Shown: positions 48,926-59,652, numbered from the stretch's first letter. The stretch: DNA of 64,000 nt from Rhynchonema sp. JSB1_4 (GCA_030248065.1 JASAMV010001915.1:29118-93117); one strand, 5' to 3'. A program made the numbers and translations. The notes: generated by a model from the sequence alone, not told the origin.

Positions 48926-49916
48926 ATGAGAGCATCAATATTATGCTGCATTGTGCTGCTGCTGAGCACACGCGTTCACGGAGGTGAGCCACATTGGATT
49001 TCGAACCCGCGTCTTTTTTCTAGCAGCCGTCCAACCTGCTGAGCTATTATGTACGGGCGCGCCAACAAGTGCATACATGTTGCAGGTGACTGGCTAAGCG
49101 ACTGGATGGATAGTGCCAAGAAGTACCTGACTGAGGCTGGTGACTACATTGTGGACAATGCGCAGAGAACGGCGCAGAAAGTGGAGCAAAGTGAACAGGT
49201 ACAGTATGTGGCTCAGCACCAAATCAACGACTATGATTGGACTGGTCATATTATATGGCAAGAGAAAGTCTGCTGCAAGGTCGGCCAGCGTAAAAGCTAT
49301 TCATTTTGATGATAAGGGGAACAACTTTAAAGCTGGTCAAAACAAGTGTTCCAAACTCCATCGCAGCACGTGGCTGAACAAAAACTGCTTTTGCCAAGTT
49401 CCTGCTCTTGCGCAACAGCCTTTATGCAGGTAAAGAACCACTATGGACCATCTCTCTCACCATACTCTCACAAACAACACGCAGCTAACAGCAGTGATGT
49501 TTCACATTCTTCAGTACGACAAGCTTAAACAATCTGCCGACAAATTGGGCGCACGGTTGGCGGAGCGTTTCGAAAACATCGAGCCCCACCTGCAACGATT
49601 GCATGAATTGTCAGAGCGAATGGACAACGCCAGCAAATCACGGAACGAAGAGTTTGCGCGGCAATTCAAAATCATCGCCGACGAGCTTTGGTCCAATCTG
49701 ACAGTGCTGCCCGACGGAAAACAGCCCGAGTCATTTTGGCATTGGCTGGCCAACGCAACTGATGTTTCACACGCAGAAGCCAAATCCTTCTGGAACTTTC
49801 TGCCCAATATGACGGCCAACAGTGCGGTGCACAGTGCCACGCCACGTCACGCTTTTGGCAGTGTTCTGGCCACTACGTTCTGGGCATTTTGCTTCACCCT
49901 TTTGATTATGCGCTAG
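48926..49916 (+). CDS. Secreted, N-glycosylated protein with GPI-like C-terminus (190 aa)
   Basis: Unrecognised protein. Exons 48926-48983, 49086-49198, 49515-49916; phases 1 and 0; 190 aa. Signal peptide MRASILCCIVLLLSTRVHGG. A mostly helical amphipathic body follows (DWLSDWMDSAKKYLTEAGDY, ADKLGARLAERFENIEPHLQ), then four sequons (NAS, NLT, NAT, NMT). The C-terminus is a small-residue region followed by a hydrophobic tail (GSVLATTFWAFCFTLLIMR), as in GPI-anchor signals. Intron 1 carries a tRNA-like A box/B box fragment. The acceptor of exon 3 is 10 bp downstream of a TGATGTTTCA word, and the same word at 49760 encodes part of NATDVSH. The next gene (50605) looks like a diverged paralog. Confidence 0.8.
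49000..49055 (-). repeat. tRNA-derived fragment in intron 1
   Basis: Read on the minus strand it has TAGCTCAGCAGG (A box-like) and GGTTCGAAATCC (B box-like) separated by 27 nt. The flanking stems do not pair well, so a decayed tRNA or SINE head is more likely than a functional tRNA. Confidence 0.4.
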
Positions 49917-50604
49917 TGCCTTTTTAGCGCTAGTCGGTTTTTGATCACTTTTCTCGATTTCCGGGTTTATTTTTGCCGAAATTCTGATGCATGATTGATT
50001 CGTAGATATCATGTAACGTGCCTCGTCTGAGAATGAGAAGCTTTACTTCGCATTCCAAGGGTTTGGAATATTGGAACTTACCAAGCATAGTCAAAAATCA
50101 AACTTTAAAAACATCAAGGGTAATGCCTTTGCAGTCCGAACGGCCACTGTGCTTGATTTTGTTCCCGTGAATAAAAAAATATTCAATTGTCGACTCATTT
50201 GTTAGATACTGCTTTTGGTCAATGAAACGTGCGAAAAAGCAATATAAACATATACTTGTGGAATGTGGAGTCTATAAAGTTTGCCAAACTTTAAATAATT
50301 TTATGGTCTGCTACACAACAAACCTTGTTTTTGTTTCCTCAAAACTGCACAGACAACTTTGGCTTTGGTATGCATCATATACTACCAATCCAAGTGAAAC
50401 AGCGGCCTTGCATTGAGTTGTCACGAAATTTATGTAAGCTCGGTTTTCAAAATAAGGTCTAAAAGTAAAGCATCGACAGACTAAAAGGTCGCGAAGTCCA
50501 AGTCATGAACCGGTCTGTGCAATGTTGCATTTATACATATAACTCCACAAGAATACTGTACCTTTGCAAAGTCCCTTAATGCCTGATACCACTTCACTTA
50601 TTTT
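49917..50604. other. Intergenic, nothing recognised
   Basis: Spacer between the two secreted-protein genes. It should hold the 3' end of the first and the promoter of the second; aataaa occurs at 50170-50175. Confidence 0.4.
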
Positions 50605-52034
50605 ATGATGCTCGCTTCAAAATCATGGTCCACGTTAGCCATCCTACTGGCGTTTTATCAAAGCGCCACAGCAGCGCCAATTGTGCTGAAAACCTGGTTA
50701 CAAAAGCTGGTCGAGCAGACAAAGATGATTCTGGACAATACGGCTGAGTTTGTGGTTGATCAGTATTACATGAAGGAGGGAATGAATGGAGATCAAAACA
50801 ACCAAACGGGGGTAAGCTTTGAACGTTTAAGGGCGGACTTAGGTTGAACGCGGAATGTACATGTTTTAAATATTTTGCAAAAAACATTGATTTTAACTTA
50901 ACGTTGACCTAAATGACTCTGCGACAATTTTCTGCGCGCAGAAAACGCGAATGCGTCATATCGTGAACATTTCCTCGTCGTTTCAATTTCAGTTCGAGCA
51001 AATTTATGGTCCAGCAGCGCCTGACCCGGAATTAGATTTGTGGCCCGATGGTGTAGCCCCGTTCATTGGACCCGCTGATCGGGACGAAAACCAGTGGGAG
51101 GAATTTGCAGAAGCCCAATTCGGCGCCTCAGCACCGCCAGATGAAGTGCCGCCAAGCGATCCGTTTGAGGTTTCCGCATGTGTTTTTTTGGTATAGTAAA
51201 TTTCCAAATTCGCTGCCACACAGTAAAGTACGCCCCATAGTTAATGTCAAGTTATAAACCCGAACGCTAACCATGCGCGGTTCTGAAACATTGCACGCAG
51301 CTGCCTGGCTGGCTGGCAAGCTGCGTGTGTGTTGCGTGTCCGAATGTTTCACAAGTTGAATTTCGGGTTTAGAACCTGACATTAACTATGGGGCGTACTT
51401 TTCTGTGCGGCAGCGAATTTGGAAACTTACTATACCACACTAACATTGACCAGCGTATAAAAATTATTCGTTATATTGTTATGTACGTACTCGTAGCTAA
51501 GAGAAATAGTTCCGCTGATCAAAGTTATAGAGGCACATACCGATGAGAAATACTCGAAATGCCACATAGCAAAAAGTGTCATGTGATCAATGCAGATCTG
51601 ATTGAACCACCAAGTTCAGCATCTGACAAAATATATTTTTTCAGCTTATTCCTCTGACCATGAACACTTCGTTGATAGTCGCGTCTCCCGAACGGCCGTG
51701 GATCGACTTGCGACCAGCCCTGTCCCATGAGAATCCCGCTGCTCAAATTGAGGCACCAAATCCCGACAACCCCCTTGTCGATGGTCCGAACTTACGCCAA
51801 CAACCCCTGGACTTGTCCACATTGATCCCTGATGACTTTAGTGTCACTGAATTCGTCGACAACAATGCTGTCTCCGCGTGGAACATCACGCAGCTCGACA
51901 CGAAAAATGTCAAGGAGCTTTTAGTCGATTTGAAGAATATATTTTTCGAGTCACATGCTTCGGCACACAGGTTGACTTTGAATATTTTCACCGTCTTGGT
52001 CAGCGCTCTGGTCGTAACGGTGCGATTTGTGTGA
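50605..52034 (+). CDS. Secreted acidic Pro-rich protein with hydrophobic C-terminus (257 aa)
   Basis: Unrecognised protein. Exons 50605-50811, 50993-51169, 51645-52034, all phase 0; 257 aa. Signal peptide SWSTLAILLAFYQSATA, then a helix (TWLQKLVEQTKMILDNTAEF, VVD) that aligns with the first helix of the neighbouring gene. Residues about 70-128 are acidic and Pro-rich (PAAPDPELDLWPDG, APPDEVPPSDPFE). Sequons include NTS and NIT. The C-terminus is hydrophobic (LTLNIFTVLVSALVVTVRFV), so it may be GPI-anchored or single-pass. Intron 2 holds a 247-bp foldback at 51190-51436. A surface or extracellular role is inferred only from the signals. Confidence 0.76.
51190..51436. mobile_element. Foldback family R3, copy 2
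   Basis: Arms of about 70 bp: ggtatagtaaatttccaaat...gtacgccccatagttaatgt, and mirror. Near the turn lies a second inverted pair (ctgaaacatt and aatgtttcac) enclosing gctgcctggctggc. It shares the gccccat-ttaa arm block and the inner pair with 34191-34360. Confidence 0.85.
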
Positions 52035-52429
52035 TTTTGGGTCGCTGTTGTTTGTGGTGTATGTGTATGCCATGCGTGTGCCGTACATGTTGACATTGAT
52101 AATGTTCAATTAAAAATTCGAACCAACATAATGCAGCGTGATAAAACAAATATCCGTAACAATATCGACACAACAAGATACTAACTTGAGCAAAAATAAC
52201 CGGTAGCAAAATAATGCATGAAATGCCAGTAAACAAATATTTGAGGAATATACGACACGCCACTTGAACCAAATCAAAATTGAAGGCAATTACTATGACC
52301 ACGATGGAGTTCTATTGCGAAATAGGGTCCTATCTAAGGGCGAACTTAGGCTAAAACCGGAGTCCAGGACCCGGAAATACATAATTTGTATGCAAAAACA
52401 CAAAACATTTCTGGGCTTCGAAAATGTTT

Positions 52430-52800
52430 CTGGTAAGGGCGCGTGTAGTAACACTGGAAAATGGAAATTTAAATGAAAAATATTTGCTATGTCCAAGTTT
52501 TCAATTTCCGTTTTCCTATATGACTACACGCATATTGGACAATGGAAATGGAAATGAAACAAAACATTTTCTGCATGCAGCAGTCATGTTTTGGCATATG
52601 ACGGAAACATTTTCTGTTCCACTCAAATTTCGGCCGTTGATTGGTCAGATTTTACAAAGAAAATGTTTTGTTTCATTTCGATTTTCCATTTTCCAAAATT
52701 AGTGTAGTCGTATTGGAAAATGGAAATGGAAACCTTGGACATAGAAAATAATTGTCATTTCCATTTCCATTTTCCAATGTGACTACACGCGCCCAAAACG
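52430..52800. mobile_element. Composite foldback family R5, copy 1
   Basis: An inner element (atattggacaatggaaatgg ... ccattttccaaaat, with a unique core cagtcatgttttggc) is flanked on each side by a smaller palindrome built of ggaaaatggaaatgg and its complement. All four palindrome ends carry the word gtgtagt/actacac. The equivalent element at 58527-58871 has the same interior but another junction word. Confidence 0.85.
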
Positions 52801-53428
52801 CAAAAATTAACATACTGTACAAAAATAGTGCGTTTTCCGGAAATATTTCCGCATTCCGATTTCCGGATCAACCTAAGCCCGCCCTAACAAAATCTGTCTA
52901 TCCCTTCGCCGCAGCCCTCAGATTTGATACAGCTCCGGGAAATCCATCACAACAGCGGTCGAATTTCCAACGTTTCAACCCATATCAGTGTACCGACTGT
53001 TTGCGTCTGACCATACGCATTTCGGCCTCCGTGGGCACGGTCAGTGTCATACGCCGTGCGCCAGCAGCACCCGCTTTCGGCATCCTCTGGCTGTTCTGTA
53101 TTATATAATGGTGGTGAAACATCATGTATTGTAGGAGACCATATTTACAGGAAGCGTGTTTACTGTTTGTAGTAGAACCATTATGAATTATAAGTGTGAA
53201 AAAATATGCCCGCTTCCGTCGGCAAAATGGTTCCACATGTCAAGAAAACGAACAAGTGTCTACATGTACCTAATGATGAAAAGCTGAAAACAACTATTGA
53301 CCAAACCAATTCAATCATCGCACGTCGTTTCAGTGTTTTCGGCAAGATATGTTTGCGTGACTTCGATTTGATCACCTGTGTGATAATATGTCATCGGAGG
53401 GTGACAATCTTCCGCGTGCACAATTATA

Positions 53429-53631
53429 GGCATATAAAGGCAAACTACGCCAACACGAGCCCGATTTCGGAGTTGGTGCACCAGCAAAACGCAAAGAAAG
53501 AGAAATCCTCATGCACCACGTTGTATTCCACAACGTGTGACGTTTCCCAAATCAGCAGCCACGTGTGAATGTTTCACTAATCTATCACCTCCGAAATCGG
53601 GCTCGTGTTGGCGTAGTTTGCCTTTATGTAT
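53429..53631. mobile_element. MITE family R4, copy 2
   Basis: Arms cataaaggcaaac-type ends plus tacgccaacacgagcccgat and mirror atcgggctcgtgttggcgta. Best-preserved copy of the family, about 200 bp, with no coding capacity. Confidence 0.88.
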
Positions 53632-54425
53632 GTTATACATACATACGTTGCCGTGATGTTTCATGCCTTAAAAATTACAGAGAGTACTCGGAAAAAACAA
53701 AATTTTCGACCTGGTTTTTATCAGAGAGTTTTGTTTATGACACGCATTTTGACGAAATCACAAACTACCGAGGTAGAGATCATGGTTACAGGCCAATTCC
53801 AGCCTGCCTTCAGCCCATACCGGCATGTTCGTTATTTATGATGTTCAGTCCAGTCATACAAAAGCACAAAACACTAAAATACTCGCTAAAAACACCTGCC
53901 TAAAATCACAGAAATTCAGCTTTCAAAATGTACACACACCTGTGCCATCGGTACACCGAGACTGTTCGAACTGTGGTTGTTGCTTGGAAATGGGAATGCA
54001 CCGCAAAAAGGTTGGGATACGGAACGTTTGCGCTAAAAAATGTGCATCAGGTTTATACAATACAGCACTTCATGTCAGGCATACTGTAGTTTTTGCTTAA
54101 AGAAAGTTCAAGGTCGATTCCTGTATCTCAACTGAATTCGGGCAAGATGCGATTTATGCTTATGCTTCATTTTATGCGACCATAAACCGGCTCATAAAGT
54201 TTTTCGTATCCACTTGGTCTGGTACATTCACACTGACGATCACCTGCTGGTTCACCGCCCGTCTGCGAGAGCAGATCGAAACGGCTACCTAAAAACACGT
54301 TTGGGGCATAATTTATCCCAAACCGAGCCGCAGTATGGCTGTGGGCGGAATGTTCGACACGGTGTAGACAAGAGTTGGGCGCGAAGGCCGGTGCGAGGCT
54401 CGATCGACAGCTCGAAAAAAGAGAG

Positions 54426-54568
54426 AGCTAGGTGTAAACTTGCAACATTTCGCATGAACAGCAGGCAATAAATGACTCATGTTTACACCGAGGTTACACC
54501 GGACCGAGCTTTACACTGACCTTGCAGCCAGCTCTTCGTTCACACCGTTTCGCAAAATGCCAACCCTG
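54426..54568. repeat. Relative of the MITE inserted in the ion-channel exon
   Basis: Shares gtttacaccgaggt and ccgagctttacac blocks and the outer ggtgtaaac...caccgtttcgcaaaat layout with 38069-38249. It is a degraded second member of that family, just downstream of the GPCR stop codon. Confidence 0.65.
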
Positions 54569-54616
54569 GTGTACGTGTGTTCGGCCAGTGGCGGTAGTGC
54601 TTGGGTACTGACTGAG

Positions 54617-57600
54617 TCATATCCGGAAACACTCTGGCAAAAAAGAATAACTCGCGCATACCGGTGATGTCAGGGGCGGAATACAGTCTGGCTCATCACA
54701 CGTCGGGAATGGATCCTGCAACAGAAACGCCGAATCGCTTTGATCCGAGTGCGATGTGCTGCACGCCTGTGGAGGGATGGGTAGCGGCATTGGACTGCTG
54801 TTGCTGCTGACGTCGCGGTGACTGCCGCCTGCAAGGAACAGACGCGGAGATGGATCCGATACGATATCGGCATGGTATGGACTAACTAGTGGTTGTGGAG
54901 GACGGGCAATTGAGCAAAGCACATTTGAGCAAGACCACTTTGAGCAAGTGAAAAAGAGCAGAGTACAAAAGAGCAGGACCTAAAAACGAATAGGCCTAAG
55001 GCTAAGCCTAAGCCCAAACACAAAACTAATCCTAAGTGTAAGCCTAAACCTAAGCCTAAGCCTGATACCAAAATCAGCCTAAGCCTAAGCCATTGGAACA
55101 AAATAAGTGCTCTGCTCTTTTGGCTCTGCTCTTTTTCACTTGCTCAAAGTGGTCTTGCTCAAATGTGCTTTGCTCAATTGTCCGGCCACCGTGGTTGTCG
55201 TCGTTGTTTTTGCTTTCAAGCTTGACAGTGGACCTTCGGGAATATGGTCCGAACCGAAAAAAGTGGAAAGAGATGTCAGAACCAATAATAAAGCAAAACC
55301 AACCAAATTTGTCCGAGCGCGACGACACAGCGCTGGCATTCACACGGTGATGTCGGAGTATGGGCGGTTCGCAGCGCATGTCAACCAGACTGGCCATATC
55401 AATCAGCGAGTTGCTGACGGAATATTTTGTTTTATTTAGTATTGTTGTTATCAGCTCGTTTATTTTGTTTGATTTTGTTCAACTCATTGTTATCGTGGTT
55501 GATCTTCCGGTATGACTAGGTACACGCGCACAAAGCTACGCACATACATACGTAGACCCCAACTGCAGAAAAATGCGCACTTATCGGACTAATATCCCCG
55601 ATTAGAGTATCAAATTTGATGATCGAATGGGATCTGGTGACGTGAAAAGCGTTCAAAATTTTATGCTATTTGAACCACTTAGTATCAAACAATAAGAATC
55701 TCGAAATGCCCCTTTGCGCCCTCTAACCAGTCGCGATTGAGAGTCCTGCTGCTGGTTTGACATACGAAGGCCGGATTCCAGAGCACCGTCGACATAGCGA
55801 TTGCGTGCACGATTAGGTCGAGAAGATACGGACACATGAACGTCGGGGCTGCAACAATGAGAAGGGCGAAGTTGCGCACTTTTTTCAAATGCGGGCTTAT
55901 AGTAACGTCGTCAAATCATTTCGTATTACATTTTGTCGTCAAATCACATGTATATTATTTTCGCGCTCATTTTGCGGCTCATGTATTATTGCTTGTTCGA
56001 CGACTTTGTTCGACGACAAAACTATTAGCCCAAATGCGCACTAGTGACGAAATAAGCATATACGATCGCCACTTTGGGCAGTGCAATAGGTCACCGACTG
56101 GTAGCCATCACAATATAGCCGATGAAGCACGCAACAAAACTCACAGATTCCAAAATCGAGCAGAATGTTTTTTAGCGTCAGTGGCATCCAGGCCAATATG
56201 AAGCCGAGCACAGCGTACAGCAGACGTTTGCTGACGCGTTCGTAGCGACGCTGGGCGCTCTTGCGTTGCTCCACTGACCTGCAAAGTCACACACGGTGGT
56301 GTGTTCCGCGACTTTTCAGGCCGGGAAGTTCAGGCCCGACCTTTTCAGGCCCAGTTATTCAGGCCCAGCATATTTGACCCATTTATAGGCTCAGGCTCCA
56401 GCCGGGCCGGGCTGAACCTGTGCCCCGGGACTGAACCGTCGCACAAAAAGTTTGACACGCTGCTTTTTTCAGATAAAAATACTTTCGCGCTGGTTCAATT
56501 CACAATTTTCAACAAATCATTCGCATCAGGTGAATTCCTTTGCATTCTAACTAACATTTCGGCCGCATAATTGTCGTTTCGCACCATTGTGTCTCGCAGC
56601 ACAACCTTGTAGATCGCCAGATAACAGTAGACAACGATGAAGGCCGGTAGCACGAATTGACTGGTAAATATGAAGATACCGTAGACCTGAAGTGGAATTG
56701 GTTACGGTAGGCGCAGTTTGGTGTTGTTTTAGTTTATTGATTTTGATAGTGTCCTTTTCGGACTCCACATGATGGCTCGGTGGCTGAAACCTGCAGGCTC
56801 TATGTAGCAGGGTTAGAATAGCAAGTCTCGAACATTTTCGAGGTTCTTGGGATAAAAGGGAACGTATGTATATGATTGGCTGACCATGTGCTGTACATGA
56901 TGTCAGCTTTAACAACCGTAATCCCCGATTTCATCCTTATTTTCAGATAAAGCTTCTGACAAAGTTAGAATCGTGCTTATACGATCACGATGTACACCGA
57001 CTAATTCAAACGAATTTATTTCCGTTCCACACATTGTGGCTGCGATGCGTGTAACCCAAAGTAACTCTGTGCTCCCTCAGCAAGCAATGCGAACCTGTTG
57101 CAGATCTGCATCACCCCAATATTCAACACACAGTTCGCCGTTGAAGAAGTCGTCACTCAAACAGCGTGACACGACTGCGTACGGCACACTGCACACGATG
57201 CTGTACAGCCAGATCAATGCGGTCAATGCAACCGACTGACGGAGGCCGCAACGTCGACGGCAACTGAAAATGATTTGTCATGCGGGGTGGCACGAATTTT
57301 GTGTACGCCAACACGAGCCCGATTTCGGAGATGGCAGATTAGTGAAACGTTCATACGTGGCTGCTGATTATTGGGAAATGTTAGACGTGGTAGAATTGCA
57401 TGACGATTTTCTCTTTCTATTCCTTTTGTAAGCACACCATCTCCGATATCGGGCTCGTGTTACTACTGTACGGCTTGTCAACTTGTGCAAGTCACGTAGA
57501 CCAAGATCGTACCTACAGCTACATGTACACATACACACATACCGATTTGTGATGTTCACATATTTATCCAACGTCAGTACCGCATACGACCATGCACAAA

Positions 57601-59652
57601 CGAACACGGCAAGAGGCTGAAACATAAACTTTACGCTTAGACGGTACTCAATTTTGGGTGACTACTTTTGAGCAGCTTGAGTTGGTTATTTAGGATTAAT
57701 TTTCTGATGGTTGATTTTCGTTCACGAACAAAAACAAAATACAACAACGGGCAAAAATTGTTCACGACGGAACTAAACGTGCTAGTAAAACTGCCATACG
57801 ACGGTTGCTCGTGAAACACGGATGAAGGCAATCTTTTGTAACATCAGCTAACCTGCAGGAAATGCGCCACTCCACACATGAAGGCGCCGAAAATCCAACG
57901 TTTCAGAAAAATAGTCACCGGCGTCAGCAGCAGGGAGGAACAACACAACAGCAGGTCGCCGACCATCAGATTAAGTCGCAGGATCGGATTGGCCCTTCGG
58001 CGGGCGCTTCGATGTTGATGCAGTTGACGTGATGGTGCATTCGTCGAGTAGGTGAGGCCACTGTGTGAAGAAGATAAACATGTCGTCAAATTGAGGTCAA
58101 CTGGTGCATTCGCACTGACGATGATCTGTTGTGCTGACATATTCTGTGGAAATATTGGTTGATCGGGCAGCCAATGTGGCGACAGCTGACTCTGCCCAAC
58201 CACAAATCGAATCCCAGACACTTCCGGACAAGTATTTTCGCTCAAGCCTGTGCGTCCAAGAGTAACCCTTACACCGGCGACGGGTATGAGCGCAACTCTA
58301 ACTTTGATGTTGCCGAGATGGCAGTGCCGTAATGCAATCAGCATGTTGTTGTGTGTCTCTGAGAGACGAACAGCACCAGCAACAGCATATTGCCAAATTG
58401 CCACATTGTATTGTGATTTGGTGCTGTTCGTCTCTCAAAGACACACAACAACATGAGCCCAATTCTGTTTCAACGGCTGCGGACAGTGAATAGAAGGGTG
58501 GTACGCGTGTGCCGAAACCTTGGTTAGGGCGCCCTTAGTCATAGTGGAAAATGGAAATGGAAATGCAAAAAATAATCTATGTCCAAGTTTTCCATTTCCA
58601 TTTCCATTATGACTAAGGGCATATTGGAAAATGGAAAATGGAAATAAAACTGCAGCAGTCATGTTTTGACATGTGACAAAAACATTTTCTGTTCCACCCA
58701 ATTCTCGGCAGCTGATTGGTCAGATTTCACACAGAAAATGTTTTGTTTCATTTCCATTTTCCATTTTCCAGTATGCCCTTAGTCATAATGGAAATGGAAA
58801 TGGAAAACTTGGACATAGAATATTTTTTGCATTTCCATTTCCATTTTCCACTATGACTAAGGGCGCCCTTAGGAGGGGATATGCATCCAAAAGTCGACCA
58901 ACCTGATCGATCTAGCGCATCTGGACGGAGTAGGTGACGGGGAGAGTTCGAGTTGTACCCCTTTCGACTTGTTCCATCGTTCAAACAGCCCGGTCGACTC
59001 AAGTATGCTGCAGACGGCAGCCCCGTTCAACAGCAGCCCGCCGAGAAACATCATCGTGAACAATGCTGTGAACGGCACCCGAACCCACCAGTACTGCGAT
59101 AGGTCGTCTGTAACCATAATCATCAATAATATGCTGCTATTTGGCAAACCTTGGGAGCGTTTCTAATTTTCTGAGGTGTACTCAATCAGTGGGCAAGGAA
59201 TCGGTACAGTCGCGGTCACACCAATGCCTTAGGTTACGCGGTTGAACAGAGCATGTGCGTGGAACGCCAAATTTCTGCACGAACAGGCCAGGAAATAAGA
59301 AAACTATCTCGCCAAAAGTAAAGCCGCTTTGACATCTCATACCTACGCGTATAAAAAACAAAAAGGCCGCCAAAACAATAAAATGAATGTTCACAGCCAA
59401 ATGAGCAGAGTCTTGCACCCATAACAATACTTGTCTCCTCAAACAAATCGTTGAAGTCAATGCAACCGTTGCAAACGTCGTCATTCAACGCTGCGTCGTA
59501 TGTTTCGGGGTCATTTTTCGGATCAGGGAATGGCGGACTGTCTTCAATCACATGTAGCGTGTCGTTGGGAATCAGGGGTGACATTGGGCTGAAATGGGCA
59601 GAGGCTGCGTGAGTGCGTGAATGATTGTCTGGGTCCACCTCTGCGCTGTACA
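54617..59652 (-). CDS. Class A GPCR, neuropeptide-receptor-like
   Basis: Seven-transmembrane receptor. Exons in coding order: 59652-59431, 59107-58903, 58060-57853, 57616-57543, 57263-57095, 56686-56556, 56278-56145, 55848-55728, 55413-55346, 54828-54617; about 514 aa if the first exon supplies the A of a split ATG, which I could not locate. A long acidic N-terminus has sequons. TM1 LFTMMFLGGLLLNGAAVCSI; TM2 LNLMVGDLLLCCSSLLL; ECL1 with W and Cys 3.25 (FMCGVAHFLQ); TM3 AVFVCAWSYAVLTLDKY (DKY instead of DRY); TM4 VALTALIWLYSIVCSVPYAV; ECL2 Cys (NGELCVEYW); TM5 FTSQFVLPAFIVVYCYLAIY; TM6 AVLGFILAWMPL (WxP kept); TM7 ...MSTVLWNPAF followed by V (NPxxY altered). The tail has a Cys that could be palmitoylated and a Ser/Pro-rich end. 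ICL1 is unusually long. Ligand unknown; NPY/NPF-type receptors are the closest resemblance by eye. Confidence 0.9.
54897..55190. mobile_element. 294-bp foldback with perfect 8-bp duplication and CCTAAG core
   Basis: Arms of about 75 bp (ggacgggcaattgagcaaag and mirror; ttgagcaag repeated). The turn is an irregular run of taagcctaagcc. Flanks gtggttgt (54889-54896) and gtggttgt (55191-55198) are identical. It sits in the GPCR intron before the tail exon. Confidence 0.9.
56304..56447 (+). mobile_element. MITE family R1, copy 3
   Basis: Shorter copy of the 5568-5730 element, 25 bp upstream of the GPCR TM6 exon (minus strand). Ends ttccgcgacttttcaggc and gactgaaccgtcgcacaa are kept. Confidence 0.75.
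57303..57462. mobile_element. MITE family R4, copy 3
   Basis: Arms gtacgccaacacgagcccga and tatcgggctcgtgttac. The interior is in inverse orientation to the other two copies. Lies in the GPCR intron between the TM3 and TM4 exons. Confidence 0.8.
58527..58871. mobile_element. Composite foldback family R5, copy 2
   Basis: Three consecutive palindromes made of ggaaaatggaaatgg blocks. The inner one (atattggaaaatgg ... ccagtat) has the core cagtcatgttttgacatgtg. The four outer ends carry cccttagtcat or its complement. Lies in the GPCR intron between TM1 and TM2 exons. Confidence 0.87.

Larger units (their letters stand above)
52035..54616. other. Intergenic with two composite foldbacks
   Basis: Contains the composite palindrome at 52430-52800, the R4 MITE at 53429-53631 and a foldback relative at 54426-54568. 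A possible exon at 52915-53108, after acceptor cgccgcag, ends in a hydrophobic AFGILWLFCII. It could be a tail of a third secreted-type gene, but nothing joins to it. Confidence 0.4.
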
